Source of the DNA: Actinomadura terrae
GTDB lineage: Bacteria; Actinomycetota; Actinomycetes; Streptosporangiales; Streptosporangiaceae
NCBI RefSeq assembly: GCF_022751215.1
Contig: NZ_JAICDG010000004.1
Span: 868,001-932,000, forward strand
Direction: 5' to 3'
Length of the DNA: 64,000 nt
Translations under genes and position numbers: made by a program
In this document: piece by piece, positions 1 through 8,943 of the stretch
How the letters are laid out: every line of letters begins with the position of its first letter
Position numbering within the stretch: position 1 is the first letter of the stretch
The notes under the pieces: model-generated
Told to the model about the DNA's origin: nothing
Seen by the model: the letters and a program-made list of their open reading frames with translations, nothing else
The model's database searches: none

Positions 1-3000
1 GAGGCTGCCGGAGTGCTGCCGTGCCACGCCCACACGGTCGCCTGCGACGCAGAAGCGGGCGCGGTGAAATCAGCCTGGATATGCGTCCACGTTCCCGCGG
101 GCAGTGCGTGTGAGGTGCCGACCGAGGACCCCAGGAAGGCGCCGCCGGCGTCGTGCCAGTTGACCAGGACGAGAATGTTCGACCAGCCGCCGGGCGAATA
201 CGCCCACATCATCGCGGTATAGATCGCGCCGGGCGTGATGGTGCCAACGCCGGTGAGATCGGATCCGCCGCCCCCGCCGGCGGACACGCCGTCCGGTGTG
301 ATCAGTATTGACCCGGCCGCGCCGAGTTCTGCGTGCACCACGGCGGTTGACCGTGCGACGGTTGCTTGAAAGCCATTCCAACCGGCGATGCTGCTGGAGA
401 TAAATGGATTAGCGGTCAGCACCTTGCCGACGGTCGTCACCCTGACCCGCTCCCCGCCGACCATAAGGTCAATTGGCGTCGCTTCGCCTCGGGACGTCCA
501 GGTCGGCCCGGAAGTGGTGGCGACGGAGAGAATTGTGTCGCCGGCCCCCATGGCGGCCGCCAATTCAGACCCGCCGGTGTCGACACGGTCATGCGCGAGG
601 TCATCGACGAGGCCCACACGCCACGGCGACTCTGGAACGGCATTAAGGTCCAGCCGCCAGCGCAATAGCTCGATCGTCTCCGTGTAACCCTCGACGAGTA
701 TATGCACATCATCGGGGGGAAGCCACGCCGGCAGACTGGACACGGAAACGTGGTCGCCGAGGTCTAGTTCCGTGACCGCGGGAATGAGGGCCGGAGCCTT
801 GTGGAGTTTGATGCCGAGGCGGGGATAACGGGCCTCGTCCACGGTGCCGACGTGCGTCCGCCACGCGGCGATGTCGGAGAGTTGCTCGTCACGGGCCACA
901 TTGAGTGTGACCGATGCGTCATACACCCCGACGCCGTCCGGTGGATCCTGAACCGAAAGCGGGCCGTCCTCGACGACAGAGCGCGCCGAGGAGCCGCCCT
1001 CGCGCGTAATCGTCAAATCGTTGACGGTCTGCTGATCGTCATCGATTGGTTCAAAGGGCGCGGCCAACCCTGGTCGACCGTAGCTGAGTTCAACCGCCGT
1101 CGGTTGGTTGTAAAGCGACACGCGAGTGCGGTATGCGAGTCCGAGTGTCTCGCGCGGCTCGTAGAGGATTCCGCCGTCTGCGTCTGCGGCCTGTTGCAGC
1201 AGTTCTAGGACCGTAGCGATTCGCTGCGGTCCGACGGAAGTTGTTTCGCTTGCGGTGCCAACGAGTGTGAGGGGCACGCCAGTCTCGGCACAAAGCCGCG
1301 TGATTCGGGCCCCCGCGCTTTCACTAGCGAAAGCGACCAGAGCGGATCGAATAGGAACTATGAAAGGGTCGGAAATCTCGGAATGGACAGACACGTGACC
1401 GATTGTGGCGTCAGTGACCTTACCTCCTGGCGCAACGGCGATCTGAGTGACTCGGCCGACAGTTCGGTTTGTCAAAGTTCCCGGAACGGAGGCCCCGGTC
1501 ACAAAGCGGTCATGGATCACTACCAGATTCCATTGATAGTTGACGCTACTTCCGGAGGTAGCGAGATCGAGGGCGATGTACATATTCAAACCGTTTAGTT
1601 CAGACAACGCCCCAGATGTTTGCAGTAGCGTGCCCTCAGAATTGTAAACACGCATTTCCAGGGTCCCAGACGTAGCCGTCGTGTAGACCAGTTCCCATCG
1701 CGACGCTGTTCCTGTACTGGTGACACGCGCGATTACCGCACCGTTGGTGAGGCCCCCCTCGGCAATAGAAAGTAGGAACCGAACCTGAGCTCGTCCGGTG
1801 TTTGTGTAGCTGGGGACAGAGCCGGTCCACGTCGACCCGTTCACCGTAGGCAGGGAATCGGATGCAGCGAAAGCGCTAGAAGAGGCCAGGTCGGGCGTGC
1901 CCTTGATACTCATGGCAGGAGTGCCAGGAAGGCCGGCGGCGAACCGAGTCGCTAGCGCCCCGTCCTCGCATGGCCAGTACGCGCGTGGTGCTGGGCTGAC
2001 GGTCGTCATATAGCGGTATAGGACGCTGCGGAGTGGCTTGGCGCCCTGGCTGAGCCGTCGCTTAATTCCGGCTGCTACCAGGGGGACATAGACGTCCTGG
2101 CCGCTGACATCCCACTTTTGAGGCCATGAGGAAACCTCGCCGAGGAACCGCACGGACCCGTCCGCAGTGACTCGGATCGGAGTGTTCCGGCCGATCAACC
2201 CGAAATACGGGGATAGCGGGTTCCGAGGCGAGTAGACGCCAAGCCGATTGTTAATGGTGAGGGTCAACTTGCTCGGGGTTACCTGGCTACTCTCGTCCGC
2301 GCGTCCCCGTTCGATGGTGATGGGGTCGCGCGTACGGACTCCCGGAACGCGCGTCCATACCCCACCGATCCAAAGCTCGACGTCCACCTTGAGGGGAGCG
2401 TCGGGGAACTCGGCCGGTGTCTCCGGCTCGGGCGGGACAGGCCCGATCGGTGAGGCTGCGTTCGCGGCGGCGAGCTCGTCCCATCGGTGCGGCGGCCACG
2501 TCGGGGAGGCTTGAGGATTGGACCATCGGACCTCGTCCACGAGCGCACCGCCGACCGACCCGGTCAGCGTGACGAGGACCGGGGCGATGTTGTCGCCCAC
2601 GTAAACGGTCGCGGTCGCTGTGGTGCCGGTGAGGACGAGCTCGACGCGGAGCTGGACGGCGGTTGGTAGCGGCGTTGACGCGGTCGTGACGACGCTGTTT
2701 GCGGCGTCCCGGAGTCGGAGGAGACCGGCGACCGTGACGTCTAGCCGCCATTGCAGCGCGCCAGACGCGTACGCCTGGAGGAGCGGTGCCCCGGCGGAGG
2801 GCCAGGCCGTCAGCTCCAGGTAACCGCGCAGGGCGTACCCGCCCGCGGGGAGCGTCAGCCCAGACCAGACGAGCTGCGCCGCGGTGCCGGCCCCCTGGAC
2901 AACGCGAATCCTCGGTGGCCGACCCCCCGAAGCCTCGACCGTCGCCGCGCCGGACGACACCAAGGAAAACGGCGTGTCGCCGACGCCGCCCGTCCCGGCG

Positions 3001-3056
3001 GTGACGGGCGCCCCATCGGCGAGGCCCTGGCCGGACCAGGCAGCAACGATGGTCAT
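1..3056 (-). CDS. Phage minor tail protein, C-terminus beyond window edge
   Basis: An uninterrupted minus-strand frame of at least 1018 codons runs off the left edge. It starts with ATG at 3056, sharing one base with the tape measure stop (TGATG). The first 200 residues look like a phage distal-tail or carbohydrate-binding module. Further on are a segment typical of tail hub proteins (residues about 230-330), then AYWPCED followed by a jelly-roll, LamG-like stretch (about 345-520). A late region repeats beta-rich motifs. Position directly after the tape measure gene fits a distal-tail or tail-fibre protein contacting the cell envelope. The domain calls are inferred by eye; the phage tail role is firm from context. 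Confidence 0.85.
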   Translation of the reverse strand, partial: MTIVAAWSGQGLADGAPVTAGTGGVGDTPFSLVSSGAATVEASGGRPPRIRVVQGAGTAAQLVWSGLTLPAGGYALRGYLELTAWPSAGAPLLQAYASGALQWRLDVTVAGLLRLRDAANSVVTTASTPLPTAVQLRVELVLTGTTATATVYVGDNIAPVLVTLTGSVGGALVDEVRWSNPQASPTWPPHRWDELAAANAASPIGPVPPEPETPAEFPDAPLKVDVELWIGGVWTRVPGVRTRDPITIERGRADESSQVTPSKLTLTINNRLGVYSPRNPLSPYFGLIGRNTPIRVTADGSVRFLGEVSSWPQKWDVSGQDVYVPLVAAGIKRRLSQGAKPLRSVLYRYMTTVSPAPRAYWPCEDGALATRFAAGLPGTPAMSIKGTPDLASSSAFAASDSLPTVNGSTWTGSVPSYTNTGRAQVRFLLSIAEGGLTNGAVIARVTSTGTASRWELVYTTATSGTLEMRVYNSEGTLLQTSGALSELNGLNMYIALDLATSGSSVNYQWNLVVIHDRFVTGASVPGTLTNRTVGRVTQIAVAPGGKVTDATIGHVSVHSEISDPFIVPIRSALVAFASESAGARITRLCAETGVPLTLVGTASETTSVGPQRIATVLELLQQAADADGGILYEPRETLGLAYRTRVSLYNQPTAVELSYGRPGLAAPFEPIDDDQQTVNDLTITREGGSSARSVVEDGPLSVQDPPDGVGVYDASVTLNVARDEQLSDIAAWRTHVGTVDEARYPRLGIKLHKAPALIPAVTELDLGDHVSVSSLPAWLPPDDVHILVEGYTETIELLRWRLDLNAVPESPWRVGLVDDLAHDRVDTGGSELAAAMGAGDTILSVATTSGPTWTSRGEATPIDLMVGGERVRVTTVGKVLTANPFISSSIAGWNGFQATVARSTAVVHAELGAAGSILITPDGVSAGGGGGSDLTGVGTITPGAIYTAMMWAYSPGGWSNILVLVNWHDAGGAFLGSSVGTSHALPAGTWTHIQADFTAPASASQATVWAWHGSTPAA

Positions 3057-5632
3057 CAGCGCCCCCCGAAAGCGACCTGAACATTTCCGCCGCCCTCGAC
3101 GCGCACCATGCGCTGAATGCGTCGCCGGAGCTCCGCGTCTGCGCCGGTCAGGTCGATGATGACGCGCACCACGGGCACGGCGGCCGCGCCGCTCGTGGTG
3201 CTCCGGGTGGTCGCTGCCGAGCGGACGCTAAACCCACCGGTGGCGGTGGTGGCGACCGAGCGGACCCCGGCGACCGTGGTGAGACTCGTCATCGCGGCCG
3301 CAACCCGACCGCGCGAGCTCGTGATGCCGTCCGCGAGCATCAAGCCGATCTTCGCTCCGGAAACTCGCGGGTTGCCAGAGCCACTCAAGGGCCCGGTTTT
3401 CGCTGGTGAGAACGGCAAGTAACTGCGGATCTTCCCGGCGATGTCGCCCATCGCCGAGCCCACGTTGCCCGCGCGCGACCGGATACCGGAGATCAACCCG
3501 TCAATCACGCGCCGACCCGCGCCGACCAGCAGCCCGCCCATGTTGCCGAGCGCGGACAGCAGGCGCCGCGGTAGGCCCCGCATCCACGCGACCAGGCTGA
3601 GGCCCTTGGAGATCGCCGCGGAGGCGAGCCGGGCGAACCACCCGGCGACCCGGACGGGCAGCACAGCCAGCCAGCCGACCGCGCTGATCACCGCGCGGAT
3701 GAAGAACCGGATCTGACCGACGAGCAAGTTCAACGCGCCCCGCGTGATCGCCTGAATTCCGCGCCAGAGCAAACCCCAGATAGCGCCGAGCAGCCCGACC
3801 GCACCGCGCAGGATGGACCCGATCATCTGGATATTGCCCGATACTATGCTCTTGATGCCGTTCCAGACGCGCCCCCAATCGCCAGTAAGGATACCGGCGA
3901 AAACATCGAAAATGCCCTTGATGATTTTGAAGCCGCCGGACCAATACCCGATCAAGGTCGTAAAGAAGATCGACGCTATCTGTAGCTGAGTAGGGCCAAA
4001 AATTCGGCCTAGCGCGTTGGCGATATCTAGCCCGCTGGAGACGATGTCCGTAACTGTTCCGACGGCGTCGCCGATTCCCTGCGACCATTGCTGGACGGTA
4101 CCGCGGTTGTCGTCAAGCCATTTTTTGGCACCGCTTACTCCATCGCCTACAAAACGCTCAACCTTGGCCCAAATATCACGGGCCTTGTCCACCACATCTT
4201 GATTATCGCCAAGCCAGCGGGTAAGAGCCGCGTTCGCTTTCCCGCCGAATGCGGTCACACCCGGGACAACTTGGCCGCCGAGAAAGTCGACAAACTTGCC
4301 CTTCATCGTCCGCTGAAACTGCGTGAGCCGCTGTGACGCGGTGTCGTGCAAAGTCTTGCCGACCTTGTCCGCGGCGCCCCCCACCTGGCCCAAATCTTTT
4401 ACGGCCTTGGAAGGGTCAAGGGAAAACAGGGCTTGGCCGAGGTCCTCCGCCTTTGTACCGAACAAAGCGACGGCGGCGGCCTCGCGCGCGACCGGGTCCT
4501 TCATAGCGCGGAGTTTGTCTAGGACGGTTTGGAGTCCCGCCGCAGCAGGCTTACCGCCCTGGGCAATCTGCGCCGTCATCTTCTCAGCATTCAGCCCAAG
4601 CGCCTGGAATCCTTCCGCGCTCGACTTGGAACCGTCGACGGCACGGATAGAGAATTCTTTGAGTGCATCGGCAACGGTGTCTGCGTCCCGTGCACCTGCG
4701 CGAAGGCCCTGAGAAAGGAGCCCCATGGCCGATTTTCCGTCCATGCCGAGCTTCCGAAATTGCGTCGAGTACTCGGTGAAAGTGTCGAGCAAATCCTCCG
4801 CTTTGTTGGCGCCAAGTTGAACGCCGCGTGTGAGGACGTCAAAAGCCTCTTGTGCGTTCTTGGCCATGCCGGTTCGCAGCATCGTGCCGACCGCTTGTGA
4901 GACGCCACCGACCTCTTCGCCCATGATGTTGGCGAGGTCCATAGCGGACGCGGAGACAGCTTCGATATCGGCCTTGGACGCGTCACGCATTCCCCCGATG
5001 TTTTGGATGACGGCGGCAATAGCGTCCGTGACTTCGCCCATGCCCTCGCCGTAGCCCTTACTGAACAGGGTTCCGGCGGCCTTGCCGAGCTCGGCGCCGC
5101 GCGGCCCGAACGCACCGACCTGCGCCTGAAGTTTCGCGGTGGCGTCCTGCTTTTCCATGGCGGACTGAAGACCCACCATGAAAACGCCGCCGACCGCCGT
5201 ACCGGCGGCGAGCCACGGACCCGCCTTGCCCAGCAGCCCGGCGAGCTTCCCGCCGAGCCCGCCCACTTTGCGACGTGAGCCCGACTCGGCGCCCTCGCCC
5301 ATGCTTTCGCCGGCGCCCTCGCCCGCTTCTCGGCCTGCGCGCCGCGCCGGCTCGTGCACACGGGAAAGGCCGCGCTCGATGCCGCGTGCGGCGTCGCGGC
5401 CCGCCTCCTGGCCGCCGCGCTCGGCCTCGTCGGCGACCTGGTCCATAGCGCGGGACATCTCCTGCACCGCGCCCTGCCCAGCCCGCTGGAACTCCTGCTC
5501 GACGCGCGTCATCGTTGACCGCGTGGTCGATTCGAGCCGGTTCATTCCGGCCTCCGCGGTCCGCATAGGTGCGGTAAATCCGCGGTCATCCAAGCTGATC
5601 CGGCCGACGAGCTCGCCGAGGTCTAGCGCCAC
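3056..5632 (-). CDS. Tape measure protein
   Basis: The 858-residue product has the usual TMP layout. There is a charged helical N-terminus rich in Arg, Glu and Gly (about 1-130), then a TP901-type tape measure core with the Met-Asp-Gly-Lys-Ser-Ala motif near residue 300. A hydrophobic middle holds several membrane-like helices (about 545-690), followed by a Gly/Ser-rich tail. The chosen start is GTG at 5632; a purine-rich stretch lies about 12 bases upstream. It sits between the frameshifted tail chaperone and the minor tail protein, the canonical place. By the usual 0.15 nm per residue rule the tail would be about 130 nm long. Confidence 0.93.
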   Translation of the reverse strand: MALDLGELVGRISLDDRGFTAPMRTAEAGMNRLESTTRSTMTRVEQEFQRAGQGAVQEMSRAMDQVADEAERGGQEAGRDAARGIERGLSRVHEPARRAGREAGEGAGESMGEGAESGSRRKVGGLGGKLAGLLGKAGPWLAAGTAVGGVFMVGLQSAMEKQDATAKLQAQVGAFGPRGAELGKAAGTLFSKGYGEGMGEVTDAIAAVIQNIGGMRDASKADIEAVSASAMDLANIMGEEVGGVSQAVGTMLRTGMAKNAQEAFDVLTRGVQLGANKAEDLLDTFTEYSTQFRKLGMDGKSAMGLLSQGLRAGARDADTVADALKEFSIRAVDGSKSSAEGFQALGLNAEKMTAQIAQGGKPAAAGLQTVLDKLRAMKDPVAREAAAVALFGTKAEDLGQALFSLDPSKAVKDLGQVGGAADKVGKTLHDTASQRLTQFQRTMKGKFVDFLGGQVVPGVTAFGGKANAALTRWLGDNQDVVDKARDIWAKVERFVGDGVSGAKKWLDDNRGTVQQWSQGIGDAVGTVTDIVSSGLDIANALGRIFGPTQLQIASIFFTTLIGYWSGGFKIIKGIFDVFAGILTGDWGRVWNGIKSIVSGNIQMIGSILRGAVGLLGAIWGLLWRGIQAITRGALNLLVGQIRFFIRAVISAVGWLAVLPVRVAGWFARLASAAISKGLSLVAWMRGLPRRLLSALGNMGGLLVGAGRRVIDGLISGIRSRAGNVGSAMGDIAGKIRSYLPFSPAKTGPLSGSGNPRVSGAKIGLMLADGITSSRGRVAAAMTSLTTVAGVRSVATTATGGFSVRSAATTRSTTSGAAAVPVVRVIIDLTGADAELRRRIQRMVRVEGGGNVQVAFGGR

Positions 5633-5652
5633 GAGGCATCACCCCCTCGTGG

Positions 5653-6000
5653 TCACTGCTGCTGTTTGTCGTCCTCGTCGGGCGGCCGGAACCGCCGGTA
5701 AAGCCGGGTATCAGCGGTGAACAGGCCCTCGATACGGACCCGTAGCCACCGCCACGTGCGGGCACGCAGGATGCCGGATTCGACGTCTACCCCGTAGACG
5801 TCGTGTAGATCGGCCTCGATTAGCCGCCATTCTCGGAGGACGTCGCCCCAGGAGACGCCGACCTCTTTGCTGCTGAGGTCTTCGGCGCCCTCGTACCACT
5901 CGTAGAGACCTGTCTCTTCGTCGTACGTTCCGCAGCCGCGGACGCCCGGCGGGAGGCCCGATTCGGGGTCGACTCCGCCGAGCCGAGCGCTTCCGGGATA
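5653..6000 (-). CDS. Frameshift extension of tail assembly chaperone (gpT part)
   Basis: This frame has no start of its own. It is open from 6000, just after a TGA at 6001-6003, down to TGA at 5653, and it overlaps the end of the upstream chaperone gene in the -1 frame. It encodes about 115 residues with a well-formed acidic, aromatic-rich sequence (for example the segment GLYEWYEGAEDL). The gene order of tail tube, this pair and tape measure matches lambda gpG/gpGT. A -1 ribosomal shift between 5,930 and 6,000 would make a product spanning 5653-6344. I see no canonical XXXYYYZ heptamer there, so the slip point is unassigned. Confidence 0.75.
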   Translation of the reverse strand, partial: YPGSARLGGVDPESGLPPGVRGCGTYDEETGLYEWYEGAEDLSSKEVGVSWGDVLREWRLIEADLHDVYGVDVESGILRARTWRWLRVRIEGLFTADTRLYRRFRPPDEDDKQQQ

Positions 6001-6344
6001 TCACCGCCGGCCTTCCAATAGGACTCGGCGTCATCGTGGGTTGCCGTGGTCCACAGGAACATGGTCATGCCTGCGTGCGAAATGCGGTCCCACTTCACGC
6101 CGTCGGCGAGCATCTCCTCGAACACCGGGCCCAGCATGCGCTGATAGAGGAGTCGCTCGTCGCCGTCGTTGAGCTTGCCCGCGTCGACGTCGCCGCCGTT
6201 CTTGGCTTTCCGGATTTCCTCGACCACTCGCTGAGCCCAGAGCCCATCGAGCCCGGACACGGGCGGGATCCGGTACTTTTTGCCGTTGATCGGCAGCGTC
6301 AGCGACGAGTCGAATACCTCGTCGATGTCCTCGAACTCGGCCAT
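5820..6344 (-). CDS. Tail assembly chaperone (gpG-like)
   Basis: The 174-residue acidic protein lies immediately downstream of the tail tube gene, with which it shares one base at 6344 (TGATG). Its first 125 residues form a compact helical domain. The last 40 residues are low-complexity Ala/Arg/Ser/Thr, as expected where the functional reading continues in the -1 frame. In tailed phages this protein binds the tape measure protein while the tube polymerises. Assignment rests on position, size and the overlapping frame rather than on a sequence signature. Confidence 0.82.
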   Translation of the reverse strand: MAEFEDIDEVFDSSLTLPINGKKYRIPPVSGLDGLWAQRVVEEIRKAKNGGDVDAGKLNDGDERLLYQRMLGPVFEEMLADGVKWDRISHAGMTMFLWTTATHDDAESYWKAGGDIPEALGSAESTPNRASRRASAAAERTTKRQVSTSGTRAPKTSAAKRSASPGATSSENGG

Positions 6345-7060
6345 CAGGCGGCCGGATTCACGATGTCGACGCGCTTCCCGCTTCCGCTCAACTTCGCCGT
6401 AACGATGTCGAGCGCCTTAGTGTCCCCGCCCTCGGGGTCCCAACTCACATTGGCGAATCCCTGGAAGGCTTCCGGCCCGCCGGTGCGGTCATACCACCGA
6501 ACCTCAACGAGCCCGAGTTGGCCGAACTTCACCGCGGCCGCGCGCAGGATCTCCTGTCCCGGATCGTAGTTGCCGGTGTTGATCCCGATCTTGCGGATGA
6601 GCTTGGCCTCGATTCCCCACTTGAGTTGCGTCTTGGACTCAGACGCCCAACCCTCGCCGTCGTAGTCGCTGTCGTCCTCCAGATTGGGTTCGACGGGCGG
6701 CTTGAAATCGGCGACCGCGCGGACTCGCGTCCACGGGGTGTCGCCGGGGCGGCGGACCTCGAAAATGTACTTGCTCGCCTTGGTGGGGACGAGCTGCTCG
6801 TCCCCGGTCGGAAGTGCGTAGGTGTAGGCGGCGGCGAGGGTCACCGCGCCCGGGGACAGAACGACGTCCTTCGCGCCGACCGTGCCCGCCGGCGCGGTGA
6901 CCTTTAGGAGCGTCGCCGATTGCGCCGCGAATAGCGGGGCCGCGGCACCTCCAATCGTGACGCCGGTGACGGTGTTCAGATCCGCCCCGGTGATGTAATG
7001 GATGGTGCCACCAGTGGTCGGCCCGGTAGCCGGAGTGATGCCGGAAATAGCGATCGCCAT
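6344..7060 (-). CDS. Major tail (tube) protein with N-terminal IPT/TIG domain
   Basis: A protein of 238 residues. Residues 1-82 read as an IPT/TIG immunoglobulin-like fold (ISGITPATGPTTGGT near the start, then alternating beta strands). Residues about 90-238 match the actinophage tail tube type, with the motif EVRRPGDTPWTRVRAV and the acidic segment PNLEDDSDYDGEG. Ig-like add-ons are usually found at the C-terminus of tail proteins, so the N-terminal location is notable. Start ATG at 7060 follows a clear GGAAAG purine stretch. It is the most abundant tail component. Confidence 0.88.
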   Translation of the reverse strand: MAIAISGITPATGPTTGGTIHYITGADLNTVTGVTIGGAAAPLFAAQSATLLKVTAPAGTVGAKDVVLSPGAVTLAAAYTYALPTGDEQLVPTKASKYIFEVRRPGDTPWTRVRAVADFKPPVEPNLEDDSDYDGEGWASESKTQLKWGIEAKLIRKIGINTGNYDPGQEILRAAAVKFGQLGLVEVRWYDRTGGPEAFQGFANVSWDPEGGDTKALDIVTAKLSGSGKRVDIVNPAA

Positions 7061-7075
7061 CGGGAGTTTCCTTTC

Positions 7076-7528
7076 TCAGTCGGGCCGGTGCGCAGTCGGG
7101 CGCGCGGCTGTCACGTAGTAGTTGTCCGTGCGCTCGTACCGGCCGCGGGCATCACGCCCGAGCGCGGCAGAGGATCGGCGTCGGATAAGAGTCGTAGCGA
7201 CCACGTTCGGGCCGGTGCCGAGCCGGAGCATGGTTGCGCCGTGGAACTCGTCCCAGACCCGATCGGCGAGGTCGTCGACGGCGTCCGGGGCGGCCGCGCG
7301 GGTGCGGATCTGTACGGCCTGGATCACGTGTGAAAGGCCGGCGTCTTCGTTCTCGGGGTCGCCGTAGGCGGCGAGCGCGAGGGCGGCGTCCGGCGCGTCG
7401 CCGAGCGAACGGAGAAAAACCGGCGGGGGGCCATCCGGCGGGTAGGCGCCGGTTGGCTGCCACCGGGCAATCCCGCGCGCCGCTAGCTCCTCCGCCAGGC
7501 CGACGAGGAGATTGTTTGTCCAGCCCAT
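7076..7528 (-). CDS. Tail terminator / minor capsid-type protein
   Basis: The 150-residue protein precedes the tail tube gene, where siphoviruses encode the tail terminator (lambda gpU, HK97 gp10/SPP1 gp17 neighbourhood). The sequence, with a helical N-terminus and a beta-rich middle containing HVIQAVQIRTR, resembles the minor capsid/DUF3168-like group of actinophage proteins. Start at 7528 shares one base with the preceding gene stop (TAATG type overlap). Function is inferred from order. Confidence 0.7.
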   Translation of the reverse strand: MGWTNNLLVGLAEELAARGIARWQPTGAYPPDGPPPVFLRSLGDAPDAALALAAYGDPENEDAGLSHVIQAVQIRTRAAAPDAVDDLADRVWDEFHGATMLRLGTGPNVVATTLIRRRSSAALGRDARGRYERTDNYYVTAARPTAHRPD

Positions 7529-7875
7529 TAGGTGCCGAGTGCGCGGCGGAGCTCGGCGGCGACGAGCTCGGCCATGACGTCGCTTTCCTCGGTCATGGCG
7601 TCTTCCAGGTATTTCGCCTTGCGGCCGTCGTCGTGCTGGAGGTCGAGGTCTTCGTGTTGGCGGACCGCGTAAGGGGTGTCGTAGCTGACCGCAGCCTCCA
7701 GCGTGCTCGGGTCGACGCTCGCGACGCCGGAGCGTTCGAGGGTGCCCTCCTCCAACGGGACGTACGTACGCGAGACCTGGAGGAGGTGCTCGGCGGCGAG
7801 CGCCAGGCCGCGGACGGCGCCCGCGCGTTCCTGTGCGGCGAACTGGCCGAAGTTGATCGTGTTCCGGACGCTCAC
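7528..7875 (-). CDS. HK97 gp10-like tail completion protein
   Basis: The chosen GTG start at 7875 makes a GTGA overlap with the upstream gene and has a GGAGGT ribosome site nine bases before it, giving 115 residues. The motif YVPLEEGTLERSG followed by a run ending in YAVRQHEDLD is the hallmark of gp10-like head-tail completion proteins, which cap the tail end. The arrangement of stopper, completion protein, terminator and tube is standard. Confidence 0.8.
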   Translation of the reverse strand: MSVRNTINFGQFAAQERAGAVRGLALAAEHLLQVSRTYVPLEEGTLERSGVASVDPSTLEAAVSYDTPYAVRQHEDLDLQHDDGRKAKYLEDAMTEESDVMAELVAAELRRALGT

Positions 7876-8192
7876 GTGCACGTCACCTCCAGATGATCGG
7901 GGGTGGGGAGGCCGGGCGCGCGGTGGTCTGCCGTCTGCATGGCGATGGCTGTCCGGCCGCCGGGCAGCGTGAGGCGGGACCGTGGAGGGCACGCCGTACC
8001 GGGCATGAAATAGACCGTCGTCGAGGACGTCGTCCGGTTGCCATCAGCGTCCCGAAGGTACTGCGTCCTCGCCTCGACGAGCGCCCGCACGCCGTTGACG
8101 GGTGGCCCATAGACGGGCCCGGTCGCGCCTTCCCCGGCGTACGGCTCGATCGTGACGCGGTGGACGAGCGCCCATTGGGGGATGGCGCTCAC
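7872..8192 (-). CDS. Head-tail stopper-like protein
   Basis: A 106-residue protein from GTG 8192, overlapping the upstream stop as GTGA. Beta-rich, with WALVHRVTIEPYAGEG near the start and a Gly/Pro-rich turn region, as in head closure proteins (SPP1 gp16 type). The role is assigned from its place between the adaptor and the gp10-like protein. A longer upstream frame exists but runs antiphase to the neighbouring gene and is rejected. Confidence 0.68.
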   Translation of the reverse strand: MSAIPQWALVHRVTIEPYAGEGATGPVYGPPVNGVRALVEARTQYLRDADGNRTTSSTTVYFMPGTACPPRSRLTLPGGRTAIAMQTADHRAPGLPTPDHLEVTCT

Positions 8193-8620
8193 CAGTACTC
8201 GACTCCGTCCTCGTACTCGAACGGGTTGCTTCGCGGAGCGTGGCCGGTCAACCCCGCGAGCCGCAGCACTTCGGCGGCCTGCTCGCCGAGCCGACCGACC
8301 GTCCCGGATCCGGCGGTGCCGGGAGCGGGGCGGGTGACGTTGACGGAGCCGATCGCCGCCGACCCGGCCGGCGCTGAGATCCCGTCGGCCTCGCCGTTGG
8401 CGACCCTCCAGGCCGCCTGTTCGAGGGTCGCCTCCTTGATCGCGGCGGCGGTCTTCGGGTCGGTGGCGACGCCGGTCGTGTCGTCGACGGCGTAACGGGT
8501 GCACAGCAGCGCCCCGTCGACGTCACGCGATGCCCGCGCGAGCAGGCGCGCGGCGCCGGGCGGCGCCGGGTCGGGTGCGAGGAACTCGGCGAGTTCGTCG
8601 GGCGTCGCGTACACCGCCAC
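8189..8620 (-). CDS. Head-tail adaptor (connector) protein
   Basis: The 143-residue protein starts at GTG 8620 (VAVYATPDELAEFL), three bases after the preceding stop. Mostly helical, with ATLEQAAWRVANGEADG in the middle. This helical pattern (A-x-x-E-Q-A-x-W) is characteristic of the gp6/gp15-like adaptor that sits below the portal ring. Position two genes after the major capsid gene supports the call. Confidence 0.75.
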   Translation of the reverse strand: MAVYATPDELAEFLAPDPAPPGAARLLARASRDVDGALLCTRYAVDDTTGVATDPKTAAAIKEATLEQAAWRVANGEADGISAPAGSAAIGSVNVTRPAPGTAGSGTVGRLGEQAAEVLRLAGLTGHAPRSNPFEYEDGVEYW

Positions 8621-8622
8621 AG

Positions 8623-8943
8623 CTATCCGCCCTCGCGGGCGTCGTGGTACCGGGCGGCGAGCTCGTCGCGGGTCGCGGCGTCGGCGTCCTGCTCGGTCAT
8701 GCCGTGGGCGATGGCGTAAACGCGCCAATCAGCCTTAGACGCCGAGCGGGCCGGGACCTTGTCGGCGTCCTGGTCGTCGCCCGGGTCCTCGTCGACCTGC
8801 TCGACGCCGTATCCGTGCCGGCGGAAGTACGCCAGCGCGCCTGGGGACGGGTCGACCTCGGCTACACCGCCGGCGAAGTCGACGCCGGCGACGTTGCCGG
8901 AGAATCCGGGGACGGGCGTGGTGATCCGGTGCATGGCGCTCAC
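8623..8943 (-). CDS. Small head-region protein with SAP/Rho-N-like C-terminus
   Basis: A 106-residue product from GTG 8943, which overlaps the capsid stop as GTGA; an internal ATG at 8934 is an alternative. The first 45 residues are Gly/Pro-rich. The last 35 (KADWRVYAIAHGMTEQDADA, then TRDEL) form the helix-loop-helix seen at the end of many actinophage head proteins and resemble a SAP/Rho-N fold. Exact role unknown; possibly a capsid decoration or head fibre protein. Confidence 0.7.
   Translation of the reverse strand: MSAMHRITTPVPGFSGNVAGVDFAGGVAEVDPSPGALAYFRRHGYGVEQVDEDPGDDQDADKVPARSASKADWRVYAIAHGMTEQDADAATRDELAARYHDAREGG

Noticed and set aside
2287..3084. 265-codon minus-strand frame starting near the tape measure end
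   Set aside because: It lies antiphase to the long minor tail frame, is rich in Arg and has no protein-like pattern.
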